Below, piece by piece: positions 1 through 8,570 of a stretch of DNA of 64,000 bases. The translations under genes were made by a program, and so were the position numbers. Positions within the stretch are counted from its first letter, which is position 1. Every line of letters starts with the position of its first letter. Below the pieces are notes generated by a model that ran no database searches, was not told the origin of the DNA, and saw only the letters and a program-made list of their open reading frames with translations. The stretch comes from Rapidithrix thailandica (GTDB lineage: Bacteria; Bacteroidota; Bacteroidia; Cytophagales; Flammeovirgaceae): the NCBI RefSeq assembly GCF_039710355.1, contig NZ_JBDKWZ010000014.1:1-64000 (forward strand), given 5' to 3'.

Positions 1-513
1 AGACTTAAACAGCGGATCCACCGACAAAAACTTCCCAATCTCTGGGTTGTACAGGCGGAAGCCGTAATCCTGGATCAGGTGCTGGTTGCCGAAGTCCTTG
101 TCGTTTTCCTTCCCGTTAAAGCCGTAACGATAGCTCTCATCCGAGTAGTTCCGCCCGGCCATTTGCTTGCCGAAGGGCGGACGGCTAGTCTCGGACAGCT
201 TGTCGAAGTAATCTGAAGCACTTAACACTTCGGAGGCCCGGCGGTTGTCCTTGTATTTCACCCGGTCGGTGATACTGGCTAAAACATTGGACTAGGCGTC
301 TGCCCCAAGGTGGTTGCTTAACTCGTACTGACCCAGCTCTCCGGCCTGGGGTTGGCTCTCTTCTGCTTGTCCTTCCGGTTGGATAGAGCGTCTAAATAGC
401 CCTACCCGGCTGCGGCCGTACACGGGTTGCTCGATTTGGGTTATGCCTTTCAGATACTTTAAAGTAGTCGACCAGATGCTTAAGAATCTAAAAAACGTCA
501 TGATTAGCGTCAT
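1..513 (-). pseudogene. Orphan RHS core module 1, cut by the left window edge
   Basis: The minus strand encodes the end of the RHS/YD-repeat shell followed by the RHS-associated core. The first part (about 455 to 292) reads through EQPVYGRSRVGLFRR and YELSNHLG, then hits an in-frame TAG. The same frame continues after the stop with NVLAS.T, YGFNGKENDKDFGNQ, YGFRLYNPEIGKFLSVDP and runs off the window at base 1, so any toxin tip lies outside. RHS cores are where the shell ends and the variable toxin begins. The 15-bp insertion with the stop inside NHLG/NVLA is identical in kind to modules 2 and 3. No full-length RHS shell precedes it, so this is an orphan (silent) module rather than an expressed gene. 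Family assignment is sure; the pseudogene label is an inference from the stop and the missing shell. Confidence 0.8.
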
Positions 514-566
514 CTAAAGCATATACACAACACTTTAAGACAAAATAGGATGAGTGACAAGTGTTT

Positions 567-869
567 TTATATTTTACATTCCAAAAACTCATCTAATAAA
601 TCAAGTAATAAAACTGATGCTTTTTGTTCATTTTTTTCTGCCAGTTCCTGAAATATAAAACTTGACCAATGAATACTAAAATGACTATTAAACTTTCCTC
701 TCAACCAATTTTGAAATTCGTCAGATAGTTGTATTTCTGAACTGTTTTCTATTCCTAGTTGGTAACCCATCAAAAAAGATGTCAACCCTTTATAGGTATT
801 ATCAAAAAGGTATATTCCTCTTCTATTTCTAAGATTTAGAATAAGTACTTTAAATTTAAGATATATCAT
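567..869 (-). CDS. Putative immunity protein for the papain-fold RHS tip
   Basis: A 100-residue protein of no family I recognise. Its ATG overlaps the TGA of the preceding RHS toxin tip as ATGA (toxin read in its restored frame), a four-base overlap that suggests translational coupling. Small genes placed directly downstream of polymorphic toxin tips are normally the cognate immunity proteins, which bind and neutralise the toxin in the producing cell. The sequence is mixed alpha/beta in composition, has no signal peptide or membrane segment, and ends acidic (LLDLLDEFLE). That fits a cytoplasmic inhibitor. The role is inferred from position only. Confidence 0.6.
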   Translation of the reverse strand: MIYLKFKVLILNLRNRRGIYLFDNTYKGLTSFLMGYQLGIENSSEIQLSDEFQNWLRGKFNSHFSIHWSSFIFQELAEKNEQKASVLLLDLLDEFLECKI

Positions 870-2085
870 TTTACTACATTTTTGAAGTCTAAATATTCTC
901 CATAGTCGAATAACTTCTGATATTCACTAACTTTCATACTTGTTGGACCTGTAATTCGATCATAAATCATATCACCTTTTCTGACAGCATAATGTTCTAC
1001 AAATTCGCTTGAAATAAGTTCACCTTTTTTGTATAAACGGGCCCAATACCTGGGGCTCCATACTTATCTTTTATTTTAATTATATCTCCACCCAATACCT
1101 TTTGTATTTTATCTGCACACATCTTGCAATTACCTCCACCAACAGTTAGATCAGCTACAGATGCTGTTGTCTTCTTCCATGGCCACTTACCAAATGAAGG
1201 AGAATTTCCATCCTCAGGGTCAACAATGGATAAAGCAAGTCTTTTTTGAAGTTTTTCGGGTACTCCTTTTCTCACTGCGTATTCCAGCATTTCATTCCCT
1301 GTCCTTGTTAAACCCCACTGGACGCCTTTTCGAACGGCCTTGCCAAGCCCGAACGATGCGGCCAATTCTATGGCTTCGTATTCAATATTAACAGGTACTA
1401 TACTCCCGTTTGGATACCACTGCCCATCGTATTCATGATAACCCCGTTTCTTCATATAAATTTTATAAGCAGGGCTATTCCTCCATCGCTCATATGCTAT
1501 CCTATAGGCCTCTTGTTGTTCAAGTTCAGGAGCTACTTTTAATGCATACTCTATGTTCTCTGTATGTTGAGTATAGGGAACATGGTCACTTCCATGTGTA
1601 TAGCCAAAATCTACACTGAATTTGCCTATGGTAGATTTCCTTTCAGCTCCCTCCAGGTCTATTCCATCAATTACGCGATTTTCAGCAAAGGCATAAGTAC
1701 TATTCCATGGATAATCCGGGGCCAACGGATCCACCGACAAAAACTTCCCAATCTCCGGGTTGTACAAGCGGAAACCGTAATCCTGGATCAGGTGCTGGTT
1801 GCCGAAGTCCTTGTCGTTTTCCTTCCCGTTAAACCCGTAACGGTAGCTCTCATCCGAGTAGTTCCGACCGGCCATTTGTTTGCCGAAGGGCGGACGGCCA
1901 GTCGCGGACAGCTTGTCGAAATAGTCGGAAGCGCTTAACACTTCGGAGGCCCGGCTGTTGTCCTTGTATTTCACCCGGTCGGTGATCGTGGCTAAAACAT
2001 TTGACTAGGCGTCTGCCCCAAGGTGGTTGCTTAGCTCGTACTGGCGGTGGCCCAAGGCCAGTTCTCCGGCTTGGGGTTGGCTACC
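866..2085 (-). pseudogene. Orphan RHS core module 2 with papain-fold toxin tip, frameshifted
   Basis: Core motifs (YRYGFNGKENDKDFGNQ, GFRLYNPEIGKFLSVDP) lie at 1900-1720, followed by a long variable tip. The open frame from 1974 to 997 is 325 residues. Near its end it has GNCKMCADKI, a likely catalytic Cys of a papain-like fold, but stops after VYTKK. Reading one frame back at the run of six A (about 1025-1030) restores an ending with EFVEHYAVRKGDMIYDRITG, supplying the His and Asp expected of a papain-fold (Tox-PL type) toxin, and a stop that overlaps the next gene. The frame change occurs exactly at A-AAA-AAG. Upstream, NHLG is followed by the 15-bp insertion with TAG. The RHS homology stops at about 2085, next to a foreign fragment. 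The papain-fold call is from motif order, without a search. Confidence 0.72.
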
Positions 2086-2086
2086 G

Positions 2087-2198
2087 GCTGTCCGAGGCCT
2101 CAGTGAGTTACAGAAGCTGGTCGAAAAGGAAACCATACTCTCCATCATGAACGCATACATTCAGGACAGCAAGATCAAACAGGCTTACACCTCCTAAC
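2087..2198 (+). other. Possible 3' fragment of a foreign gene at an RHS break point
   Basis: On the plus strand an open stretch reads LSELQKLVEKETILSIMNAY and then QDSKIKQAYTS before a stop at 2198. It looks like the helical C-terminus of a larger protein, possibly a transposase, but I do not recognise it. It starts exactly where homology between module 2 and the other RHS modules stops, so it probably marks an insertion or recombination joint. Confidence 0.3.
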
Positions 2199-2218
2199 AA
2201 TAACCCCATCCTTAAAAA

Positions 2219-2248
2219 CCCAAAACCCAACCGTCCGTTAGTTTTGGG
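2219..2248. terminator. Hairpin between the fragment and immunity gene 2
   Basis: CCCAAAAC and GTTTTGGG form an 8-bp stem with a 14-base loop just after the plus-strand fragment. Read on the minus strand it is followed by a T-rich stretch (GGGTTTTTAAGG). It could end transcription of the minus-strand immunity gene at 2414. Weak evidence. Confidence 0.35.
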
Positions 2249-2413
2249 CGATGGGATTTCTTATGCCGAACGGCTTTGGCCTACGCTTCTTCTGCGTGAC
2301 GCTGATCCCATGATGTAAGTATATGTTTCACGCGTGGCAAACGAGCGTTAGTGAGGTTTGCAAATGCCCCCACACGGCTAGCCCGTAATCCAATTGTGCC
2401 AAGCGAGTGGGAT

Positions 2414-2869
2414 TTATAGCTTGTCTTCAAACCATTTAAAACTATCTGAGGGATGAACACTTTCCTTATGTAACAACCAACTTACATCGTTAATTAAATC
2501 AAAGATTTTTTTCGTTGGAACCGGTTTATTAAAGACTTTTTTCATTTCACTTAAGTTATTTAAAATCTCGTTTTGTATTGATTCCCCATAACTCTCTATT
2601 CTCCTCTTCATTAAACCCAAAACTTCTAGGTAACTTTTTCTAATTGATTTTTCATCAATAAATTCTTCTAGGTACAAATCCATAAAAGAAATATTATTCC
2701 CAGATAATTCCTCTAAATAACTATTAATAGTTGGCTTTAACACTCCTCGGCTAGGGCAATCATTTGAAGAAACAATGAAAAAGTAAATAAAAACATGAAG
2801 AATAGAATCTGTTACACATACTGTTCTTTCGTATCCGCCTTTTTTTGTTGAAATATAAGAGTGTGCCAT
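2414..2869 (-). CDS. Putative immunity protein for RHS module 3
   Basis: A 151-residue protein with no recognised family. It starts 19 bases after the stop of the module 3 toxin tip (2889) and runs the same way, the standard place for an immunity gene. The N-terminal third is hydrophobic (ILHVFIYFFIVSS), possibly one buried helix rather than a true membrane segment. The rest is charged and helical with several acidic patches (LYLEEFIDEK). No signal peptide is evident. Function as antitoxin is inferred from context and would be specific to the basic tip encoded next door. Confidence 0.55.
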   Translation of the reverse strand: MAHSYISTKKGGYERTVCVTDSILHVFIYFFIVSSNDCPSRGVLKPTINSYLEELSGNNISFMDLYLEEFIDEKSIRKSYLEVLGLMKRRIESYGESIQNEILNNLSEMKKVFNKPVPTKKIFDLINDVSWLLHKESVHPSDSFKWFEDKL

Positions 2870-2888
2870 ATTTTTTTAATTATATGAG

Positions 2889-4310
2889 TTATTTAATTAT
2901 ATAAGTCTTTTTTGCAACCTCTTCACCCATGTTATTAACTGCATTTTGAACAGTTTCTTTTTGCTTTTGTGTCATCTTCCTTATATCAATTAGATAATAG
3001 TCAATTGACTTATCTCTAAAATGCTTTTTGAAGGCACCTTCCATCCATTTATTAAAGCTTTTTTCATCAAGAGCCCTTCCTCCTGTTCCAAAATGAGATA
3101 CCCTTTTATTTCCAAAAATATATGCATCCACACCCTTTTCTAGGGATTCAGAGACTTTCCCTCCTATCGATTGTTCAAAAATAGCTAGCCCATCAGCTTC
3201 AAATTTGTCAAGATTACCTCCATCAGGATCAACAAGCTTTTCTATTTCTTTCCTTCTAGAATTTATCTTTAAACCTTTAATTATTTTGGACAATGCAGAT
3301 GCAGTAGGGGCTTTTGCAAGAAAACCTGTTGTATTACCTGGTTTTAATACGGCTGTAACTTGCTAGTACATCGGAAAGCAGTTGTACACTCCCTTGAAAA
3401 GCAGTTTGTTTCGTTTTTAGCTTAAACTCCCTGTTTTCCTTCACAACCGTAAAGGTTTCATTTACGACATTATATGGTATATCCGATATATCATACCCTT
3501 CTCGCTCTGCTACTATACTGATTAATTGATAGCGTAATTCTTGGTTAAAAAGAATGGGTATTATTACGATATTGCTTAGACCATCTACTGCACCATTCCA
3601 CATTTGATCTGCCATTATCCCATATTTACGCATGAACATTTCATCGGAATAATAATACTCCTCCGCTCCATCCAAATCAATCGTTTGTATTGGCGTATTC
3701 CCCGCAAACTGATAAGGTGTATACCATGGATAATCCGGGGCCAACGGATCCACCGACAAAAACTTCCCAACCTCCGGGTTGTACAAGCGGAAGCCGTAAT
3801 CCTGGATCAGGTGCTGGTTGCCGAAGTCTTTGTCGTTTTCCTTCCCGTTAAAGCCGTAACGGTAGCTCTCATCCGAGTAGTTCCGACCGGCCATTTGTTT
3901 GCCAAAGGGCGGACGGCTAGTTGGAAATAGTCCGAGGCACTTAACACTTCGGAGGCCCGGCGGTTGTCCTTGTATTTCACCCGGTCGGTGATAGTCGCCA
4001 AGACATTTGACTAGGCGTCTGCCCCAAGGTGGTTGCTCAGTTCGTACTGCCGATGGCCCAAAGCCAGCTCTCCGGCCTGGGGTTGGCTCTCTTCTGCTTG
4101 TCCTTCCGGTTGGATAGAGCGTCTGAACAGCCCTACCCGGCTGCTGCCGTACACAGGTTGCTCGCTTACCTGCTGGTCTTTATAAATCGCCAGCACATTG
4201 CCCGATATTTCATCCGAAGCACCCCGTACATAGTGGGTCATCTTGGTGATTGTGCCTACTTTCACTCCCTTGTATACCCGGTTGCCCGAGCTGTATTCTT
4301 ACGGGTTGAG
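2889..4310 (-). pseudogene. Orphan RHS core module 3 with unknown toxin tip, stop and frameshift
   Basis: The longest of the RHS fragments. From about 4310 downward it encodes GNRVYKG, THYVRGASDEISGNVLAIY, EQPVYGSSRVGLFRR and YELSNHLG, then the 15-bp insertion with TAG at about 4013, then NVLATITDRVKYKDN, the RHS core (YGFNGKENDKDFG, YNPEVGKFLSVDP) and a variable tip. Frame 3894-3334 ends with RIKTR; a one-base shift near 3350-3370 continues as TAVLKPGNTTGFLAKAPTAS into the frame 3293-2889. The tip is basic at its end and rich in K and E (KHFRDKSIDYYLIDIRKMT), with no nuclease motif that I can name. The core also lacks part of the DKLS.T.RPPFG linker present in module 2. Broken as it stands, unless repaired by recombination with another copy. 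Confidence 0.75.
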
Positions 4311-4450
4311 CCAACTGCCAGCCAGGAACAACTGTGAACTAGGAACGGACCGAGCCAAACGTAAATATCGGATTTCAAATCCTACGATAGAACTTCGGAA
4401 TTTGTAATTCCGAACAACGGGATAAGTGACACAGTTTCCATCAAAACTCA

Positions 4451-4729
4451 TTAAACTTCATCTGAGTACCTGAAAAAATTCACCTTATACTCAAAATCTC
4501 TGACCTCACCATTAACTAAAACATTTAAAACCTTAACTGTTACTTCTTTTTTTGGCACAACAACCTCTTTCAAATTTTCAACTTCCCATACTAAAGTAGG
4601 GTCATAGATTTCCTCAAATGGCAATATTTTTATTTTAAATTTTTGACCGGAATTCGGTAGTACACTCGACAGTAGTGCACTCGAAATAAGGATGGTATTA
4701 TTAAAAATTTGGCAATGGAGAAGAATTTT
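4451..4729 (-). pseudogene. 3' fragment of an unrecognised gene
   Basis: An open frame without a start reads EEIYDPTLVWEVENLKEVVV, then KVLNVLVNGEVRDFEYKVNF, and stops at 4451. The amino-acid make-up is that of a real beta-rich protein, but the 5' part is missing where the IS1-family remnant begins. The stretch 4310-4450 shows no gene. Origin and function unknown; it may be the end of another toxin tip or immunity gene. Confidence 0.35.
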
Positions 4730-4764
4730 GTAGTATGGTGATTGAACAAAATCTAACTACATGA

Positions 4765-5260
4765 AAACTTGCCCGCATTCTGAAAGTCAGTCTCCACTGG
4801 GTGAAGCAGAAGGCCCGGTGCTGTTGGCAAAAAGTGAAAGATCTGCTGCCGGCAGTAAGCCTTTATTGTCTGGAAGCAGATGAGATGTGGAGCTTTGTAG
4901 GGGCGAAAGATTGTCCGGAATGGCTGTGGTTGGCTGTAGATAGGCGGACAGGCTTGGTGGTGGATTTCCATTTGGGCAGTCGGGATGAGGCTGGGGCATG
5001 GGGCTTATGGCTGAGTCTTCCGGAAGCGTTACGCGAAAAGGCCTTGGTGTTCACCGATGGTTTGGCGGCTTATGAAGCCATCTTTGCCCCAGGTCAACAT
5101 CAAGTCCGAAGGAAAAAAACAAACCACCAAGATCGAACGCCTGAACAATACCCTGCGGCAACGCTGCGCAAGGTTAGTGCGGAAAAACCTGGCTTTTTCC
5201 AAAACTTGGGAAAACCATTGGCTGGCTATCTGGTATTTCCTCTACCACTATAATCTTGAC
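4765..5260 (+). mobile_element. Decayed IS1-family insertion element (transposase remnant)
   Basis: The plus strand encodes the InsB-like part of an IS1-family DDE transposase. Seen in order are LARILKVSLHWVKQKA (end of the DNA-binding part), ADEMWSFV..K (first catalytic Asp region), DRRTGLVVDF, VFTDGLAAYEAIF (second Asp), and after a one-base frameshift near 5100, KKQTTKIERLNNTLRQRCAR (catalytic Glu) and HWLAIWYFLYHYNL. The N-terminal HTH half and clear terminal inverted repeats are missing, so it cannot move. Its right side runs into non-IS sequence after about 5260. A shorter piece of the same gene 3' end is found near 60930. Confidence 0.85.
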
Positions 5261-5437
5261 AAATTGGCAAAAAATCCATTCTTATCTTTAGTAAATTACC
5301 CAAATTTTGGCATTTATATAATTTATAACCTACCAGAAAAGGAAAGAGACAGTCTGTTAATGACCATTGATAATTTCATCAAGGCCGCTAAAATCAACTT
5401 GATGTAAAAAAAGACACCACGAATGATAGCTATATTT

Positions 5438-5974
5438 TTAATTATCAATAGAACTGACCCCTATTTTTTTTAATTCTACTAATTCGAATGGGGCTGGATA
5501 AAGTTTATCATCGACTTCTTTTCTGCCTCCATCTTCATCAACAATACATCCACATATATCACAGCAAAAAAATAATTCTTTCTGCCCTTTATAGGTCATT
5601 GCTCGAAGATTATCATCTCCGCAACAAGGACACTCCTTATCGGATTTAAAAACTAAAAGTTCCCAAAGAACATCACGAACTTTAACAATAGGCCTTTCAA
5701 ATGATAGTTCTGTCGATTTTAGTATATCATACTCAATCAGTTCTTGCAAAGAGTACCAAGGTTTTATATTTAAGATGCCATCCAGGTCACTGACTTCTTC
5801 AAAATATGCCAAATATTCATGATATAAATTTTGAACCTTAGAATCTTTAATCTTTTTTATTCCTCGAATCCAATCGAATAAAATGATTAACAAAGATTCT
5901 CTATTTAATTCATCTCTTTGCTGTTCTATTTTTAATTGTAATTCATTCCATTTTTCTAAAACAATATGACTCAT
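5438..5974 (-). CDS. Putative immunity protein with zinc ribbon, partner of RHS module 4
   Basis: I place the start at the ATG at 5974 (protein begins MSHIVLEKW, 178 residues) rather than the upstream ATG at 6037. This ATG overlaps the TGA of the RHS toxin tip, read in its restored frame, as ATGA, and the upstream extension is the toxin C-terminus read in another frame. The C-terminal half holds two Cys pairs, CPCCGDDN and FFCCDICGC, spaced as a zinc ribbon. The N-terminal half is helical. Position and coupling indicate an immunity protein that blocks the adjacent toxin. The zinc ribbon could bind metal structurally. I do not recognise the family. Confidence 0.6.
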   Translation of the reverse strand: MSHIVLEKWNELQLKIEQQRDELNRESLLIILFDWIRGIKKIKDSKVQNLYHEYLAYFEEVSDLDGILNIKPWYSLQELIEYDILKSTELSFERPIVKVRDVLWELLVFKSDKECPCCGDDNLRAMTYKGQKELFFCCDICGCIVDEDGGRKEVDDKLYPAPFELVELKKIGVSSIDN

Positions 5975-6919
5975 GGCGCAGCTACTGGGTACGTTGTTAT
6001 TAAATTTCCTTTGGAATCTGTAAGCACTTTCAACCATGATGTGGTTCCGCCCCCTTGTTTTAAGCTGGCATTACCTATGGTTTTACCTACATTTACAGTC
6101 CTAACGAACTGCCCCCCCTTCAACTGCTGATAACGGAGAATTTATCACAGACTCACTTTGTAGTATTCCCCTTAACTCTGTTTGAGAAATACTAAATACA
6201 GATCTATTATTACCTAAGGCTCTATTAAAATGACCATTGACAACATGGTTCCATCCTTCCGATACAGGTTGTCCTGTTGAAGGTCTTAAAGGTGTAAATC
6301 TAGTTTGGCCATTTGCAAGATTAATCCTTGTTGCATCACCTGTCACCGACTTAGCGGCAACACTTACATTCTCATAACTGGAATTTGCAATACCAACTTT
6401 TAGCCTAAACCCAGAAAAAATCTCATCTCTTGGAACCTCAACCTTTAAGGTTTTTAATGCCTTAACACCCTTTACCCCCAAGTAAACAATTGTTTGCCGG
6501 CCATATAACCATCAGCAATATCTACCCCCAACCTCATTGCATTTTCATGTGCAGGGAATGCACTTGGATGATAAATAATATTGGTCTTCCAGTCCGTCCA
6601 AATCAACTGCTGCAATCGGCGTATACCAAGGATAAGAACTAGTCAACGGATCCACGGACAAAAACTTCCCAATCTCCGGGTTGTACAAGCGGAAACCGTA
6701 ATCCTGGATCAGGTGCTGATTGCCGAAGTCTTTGTCGTTTTCCTTCCCGTTAAAGCCACAACGGTAGGCTTCATCCGAATACTTCCGGTCAGTCACTTGT
6801 TTGCCGCGAGGGAAGTAGATCACTACATTGCTCAAAGTATCGAAGCGGCATTCAGTACAGTTTTCTCCTTTCATCACTTTGGACACCACCGGCCAGCAAT
6901 TCAACGCCCGCCTACACAA
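5971..6919 (-). pseudogene. Orphan RHS core module 4 with putative nuclease-like toxin tip, multiply frameshifted
   Basis: Core motifs TDRKYSDEAYRCGFNGKEND and YNPEIGKFLSVDP are present, but the stretch after YPWYTP lacks the eight residues YQFAGNTP found in module 3. The tip then breaks frame near 6560-6480 (around a run of five G) and again at a run of seven G (6112-6118). Joined across the breaks it ends with WNHVVNGHFNRAL, SVFSISQTELRGIL, FVRTVNVGKTIG, GGGTTSWLKVLTDSKGN and LITTYPVAAP. A His followed by a TDSKGNLITTYP ending is like small RNase-type polymorphic toxins, but the exact family is not certain. The upstream RHS part differs from modules 1-3 and lacks NHLG/NVLA. Not translatable as one protein now. 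Confidence 0.7.
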
Positions 6920-7161
6920 TCAGTAAAGGTGTGGTCATATAAGAGATGAAAGTTCACTTTATTGGATTTTTTATAGAAATAACTAAGTTTAGGGGAAAAC
7001 TAAAAAACTACTTATGAGTGGCACAGGAAGTATTTGGAATAGTATAGACTTCTTTAATAATCCGTTCTTTTGATTTTAGAAGAGAAACTATACGACATAA
7101 TAAAAACAGCTAAAACTCCATATAGCCAACGATAAAAAATAGTGAATAAGAGTGCCGAATT

Positions 7162-7989
7162 ATGAAAAATAAAGAATTACACCCTTTACTTCAAGTATTT
7201 CTAACATTGCTATTTGTGGCATTGTTAATGATGTTTTTTGTGTCCTTTGGGATAGAATATTTACCGAGTAATGATTTTGACAAGATTCGCAAAAAATATG
7301 GAATAGAACTTCATTTAGCCATGGTTATCAGCTCTTTAAGTGCTATGTTTTTTATTTATTTTAATTTAAGATTTAGAGTAAATAAAAGTAGGGCCAGATT
7401 ATACGAAACCGAACCCATTTTTCATTGGAATTATGAAACGCGATACTGGCAGAGTTTCAAAACCAAAGAATTTCAGAAAAAAGGGCTTTTATATTTTCTA
7501 AAAATCTTATTAATATGGGTACCTATCGGGTCTTTTTTGTTTTTTCTTTACAAAGAAGTAGAACCTATGGTTTCCATTGTTCTATTATTACTAATTCTGA
7601 TTTTAACAATACCTATGATTCCCTTTACGCTGGGTAAGTTCATTCATCAACTAAAAAATCAATTATTTCAAAACAAATATGAAGTAAAAATTTACAAGAA
7701 TGGACTAACTATAAATGAGGCGTATTACCCGTATAATCATTACCTAAATAGTAATAACAATCTTCGTTTAGTGGATATTGAAAAACTTAATTTATACAAC
7801 ACCAGTTGTTTGAAGTTTGTTGTAAAAAAGGCATTTTACTCCCCAGCGAGCCCTGATGGAGGTGGTTTTGGTTCGGTAATAAAAAGAACGGCTCATATTT
7901 TTATACCAATTCCAAAAAATCAGGATATAGACTTAAGTAAAATAAAAAACCATGTAAACCTGAAAAACCAGACACAACGTTGCCTGTAA
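7162..7989 (+). CDS. Hypothetical membrane protein, four predicted transmembrane segments
   Basis: A 275-residue protein not assigned to a known family. Hydrophobic segments lie at about residues 10-30, 50-70, 111-130 and 135-160, followed by a soluble C-terminal half of about 110 residues with a beta-rich pattern (KYEVKIYKNGLTINEAYYPY). The last part contains a glycine-rich turn (SPDGGGFG). It is the first plus-strand gene after the RHS array and has no operon partner. A 13-base motif, CGTTGCCTGTAAC, overlaps its 3' end and recurs further on. It could be an immunity protein of a lost toxin, but nothing proves that. Confidence 0.6.
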   Translation: MKNKELHPLLQVFLTLLFVALLMMFFVSFGIEYLPSNDFDKIRKKYGIELHLAMVISSLSAMFFIYFNLRFRVNKSRARLYETEPIFHWNYETRYWQSFKTKEFQKKGLLYFLKILLIWVPIGSFLFFLYKEVEPMVSIVLLLLILILTIPMIPFTLGKFIHQLKNQLFQNKYEVKIYKNGLTINEAYYPYNHYLNSNNNLRLVDIEKLNLYNTSCLKFVVKKAFYSPASPDGGGFGSVIKRTAHIFIPIPKNQDIDLSKIKNHVNLKNQTQRCL

Positions 7990-8348
7990 CTTATAGTAAA
8001 TGCTATTATGCTTTCAAGCATTTTCGATCTTAGCCTAGTTTATCCTTACAAGCTTTAAAACCACTACCGGCTACCTGTGCGACCGTTAGCCGTAATTTGA
8101 GAAACCCAATAATTTATTAAATATTCCGCTTTTCATATTTAATGAAATAGAAGTGAATTAACCTTTTTCTTTTTCCTGAAAAATGTTTCAAAAACGCCTC
8201 CTCTGTGTTACTTTTTTCAACAATAGCTTTGGCTATTCTCTTCAAAAAGTGCCTTGATGAGCCGATTTTGATTCCATCTTCGGTCAAAAACTATAAGTTT
8301 AAACCACTTCATAAACTACACATAGCCCGGAACGTTGCCAGCAATTAA
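7974..8348 (+). repeat. Short repeated motif CGTTGCCnGYAA, possible attC-like recombination scars
   Basis: Three related words occur in a gene-poor stretch: CGTTGCCTGTAA (about 7978), CGTTAGCCGTAA (about 8087) and CGTTGCCAGCAA (about 8333). A partial one, GTAGCCGTAATA, is at about 9448. Words of this kind often bound single-gene cassettes in Bacteroidota arrays. I do not see a complete pair of attC arms or an integrase. Apart from the 161-bp element at 8150-8310 this 580-base interval shows no gene. Confidence 0.3.
8150..8310 (+). mobile_element. 161-bp MITE-like element, copy A
   Basis: Starts GAAGTGAATTAA and ends AAACCACTTC, giving short terminal inverted repeats, and is flanked on both sides by ATA. 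The inside holds a hairpin AATAGC-TTTG-GCTATT within a longer imperfect palindrome of CTTTTT and AAAAAG arms. No coding capacity. Five other copies occur in the window at 22840, 24172, 34934, 49910 (inverted) and 61074 (shortened). The exact shared length and target duplications indicate a non-autonomous transposable element. Confidence 0.8.
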
Positions 8349-8570
8349 TAATATTTTCAATATGCGATTTGAGTTTACAGAACCAGGGTAATTTTGGGTG
8401 AATGCCATGGGTTTTCTACATTCACATTCCGTTAGCTTATTTCTTACAGCTACTTTTATTTTAGCATTTTCTTTTTAGTTCAATAGTTCGAGTTGCCAAC
8501 CAAGTTCTGTTTTCAGAGATTTATGTTGAGCTTCACTCAAAAACGTCTTATCCTGTTGTGTATTCAGCGG

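Noticed and set aside
1161..1938. Plus-strand open frames across RHS cores
   Set aside because: They repeat at every RHS copy because they mirror the conserved core on the minus strand, and have no features of their own.
5975..6037. Upstream ATG for the zinc-ribbon immunity gene
   Set aside because: The 21 extra residues are the toxin C-terminus read in a different frame; the ATGA overlap at 5971-5974 gives a better start.
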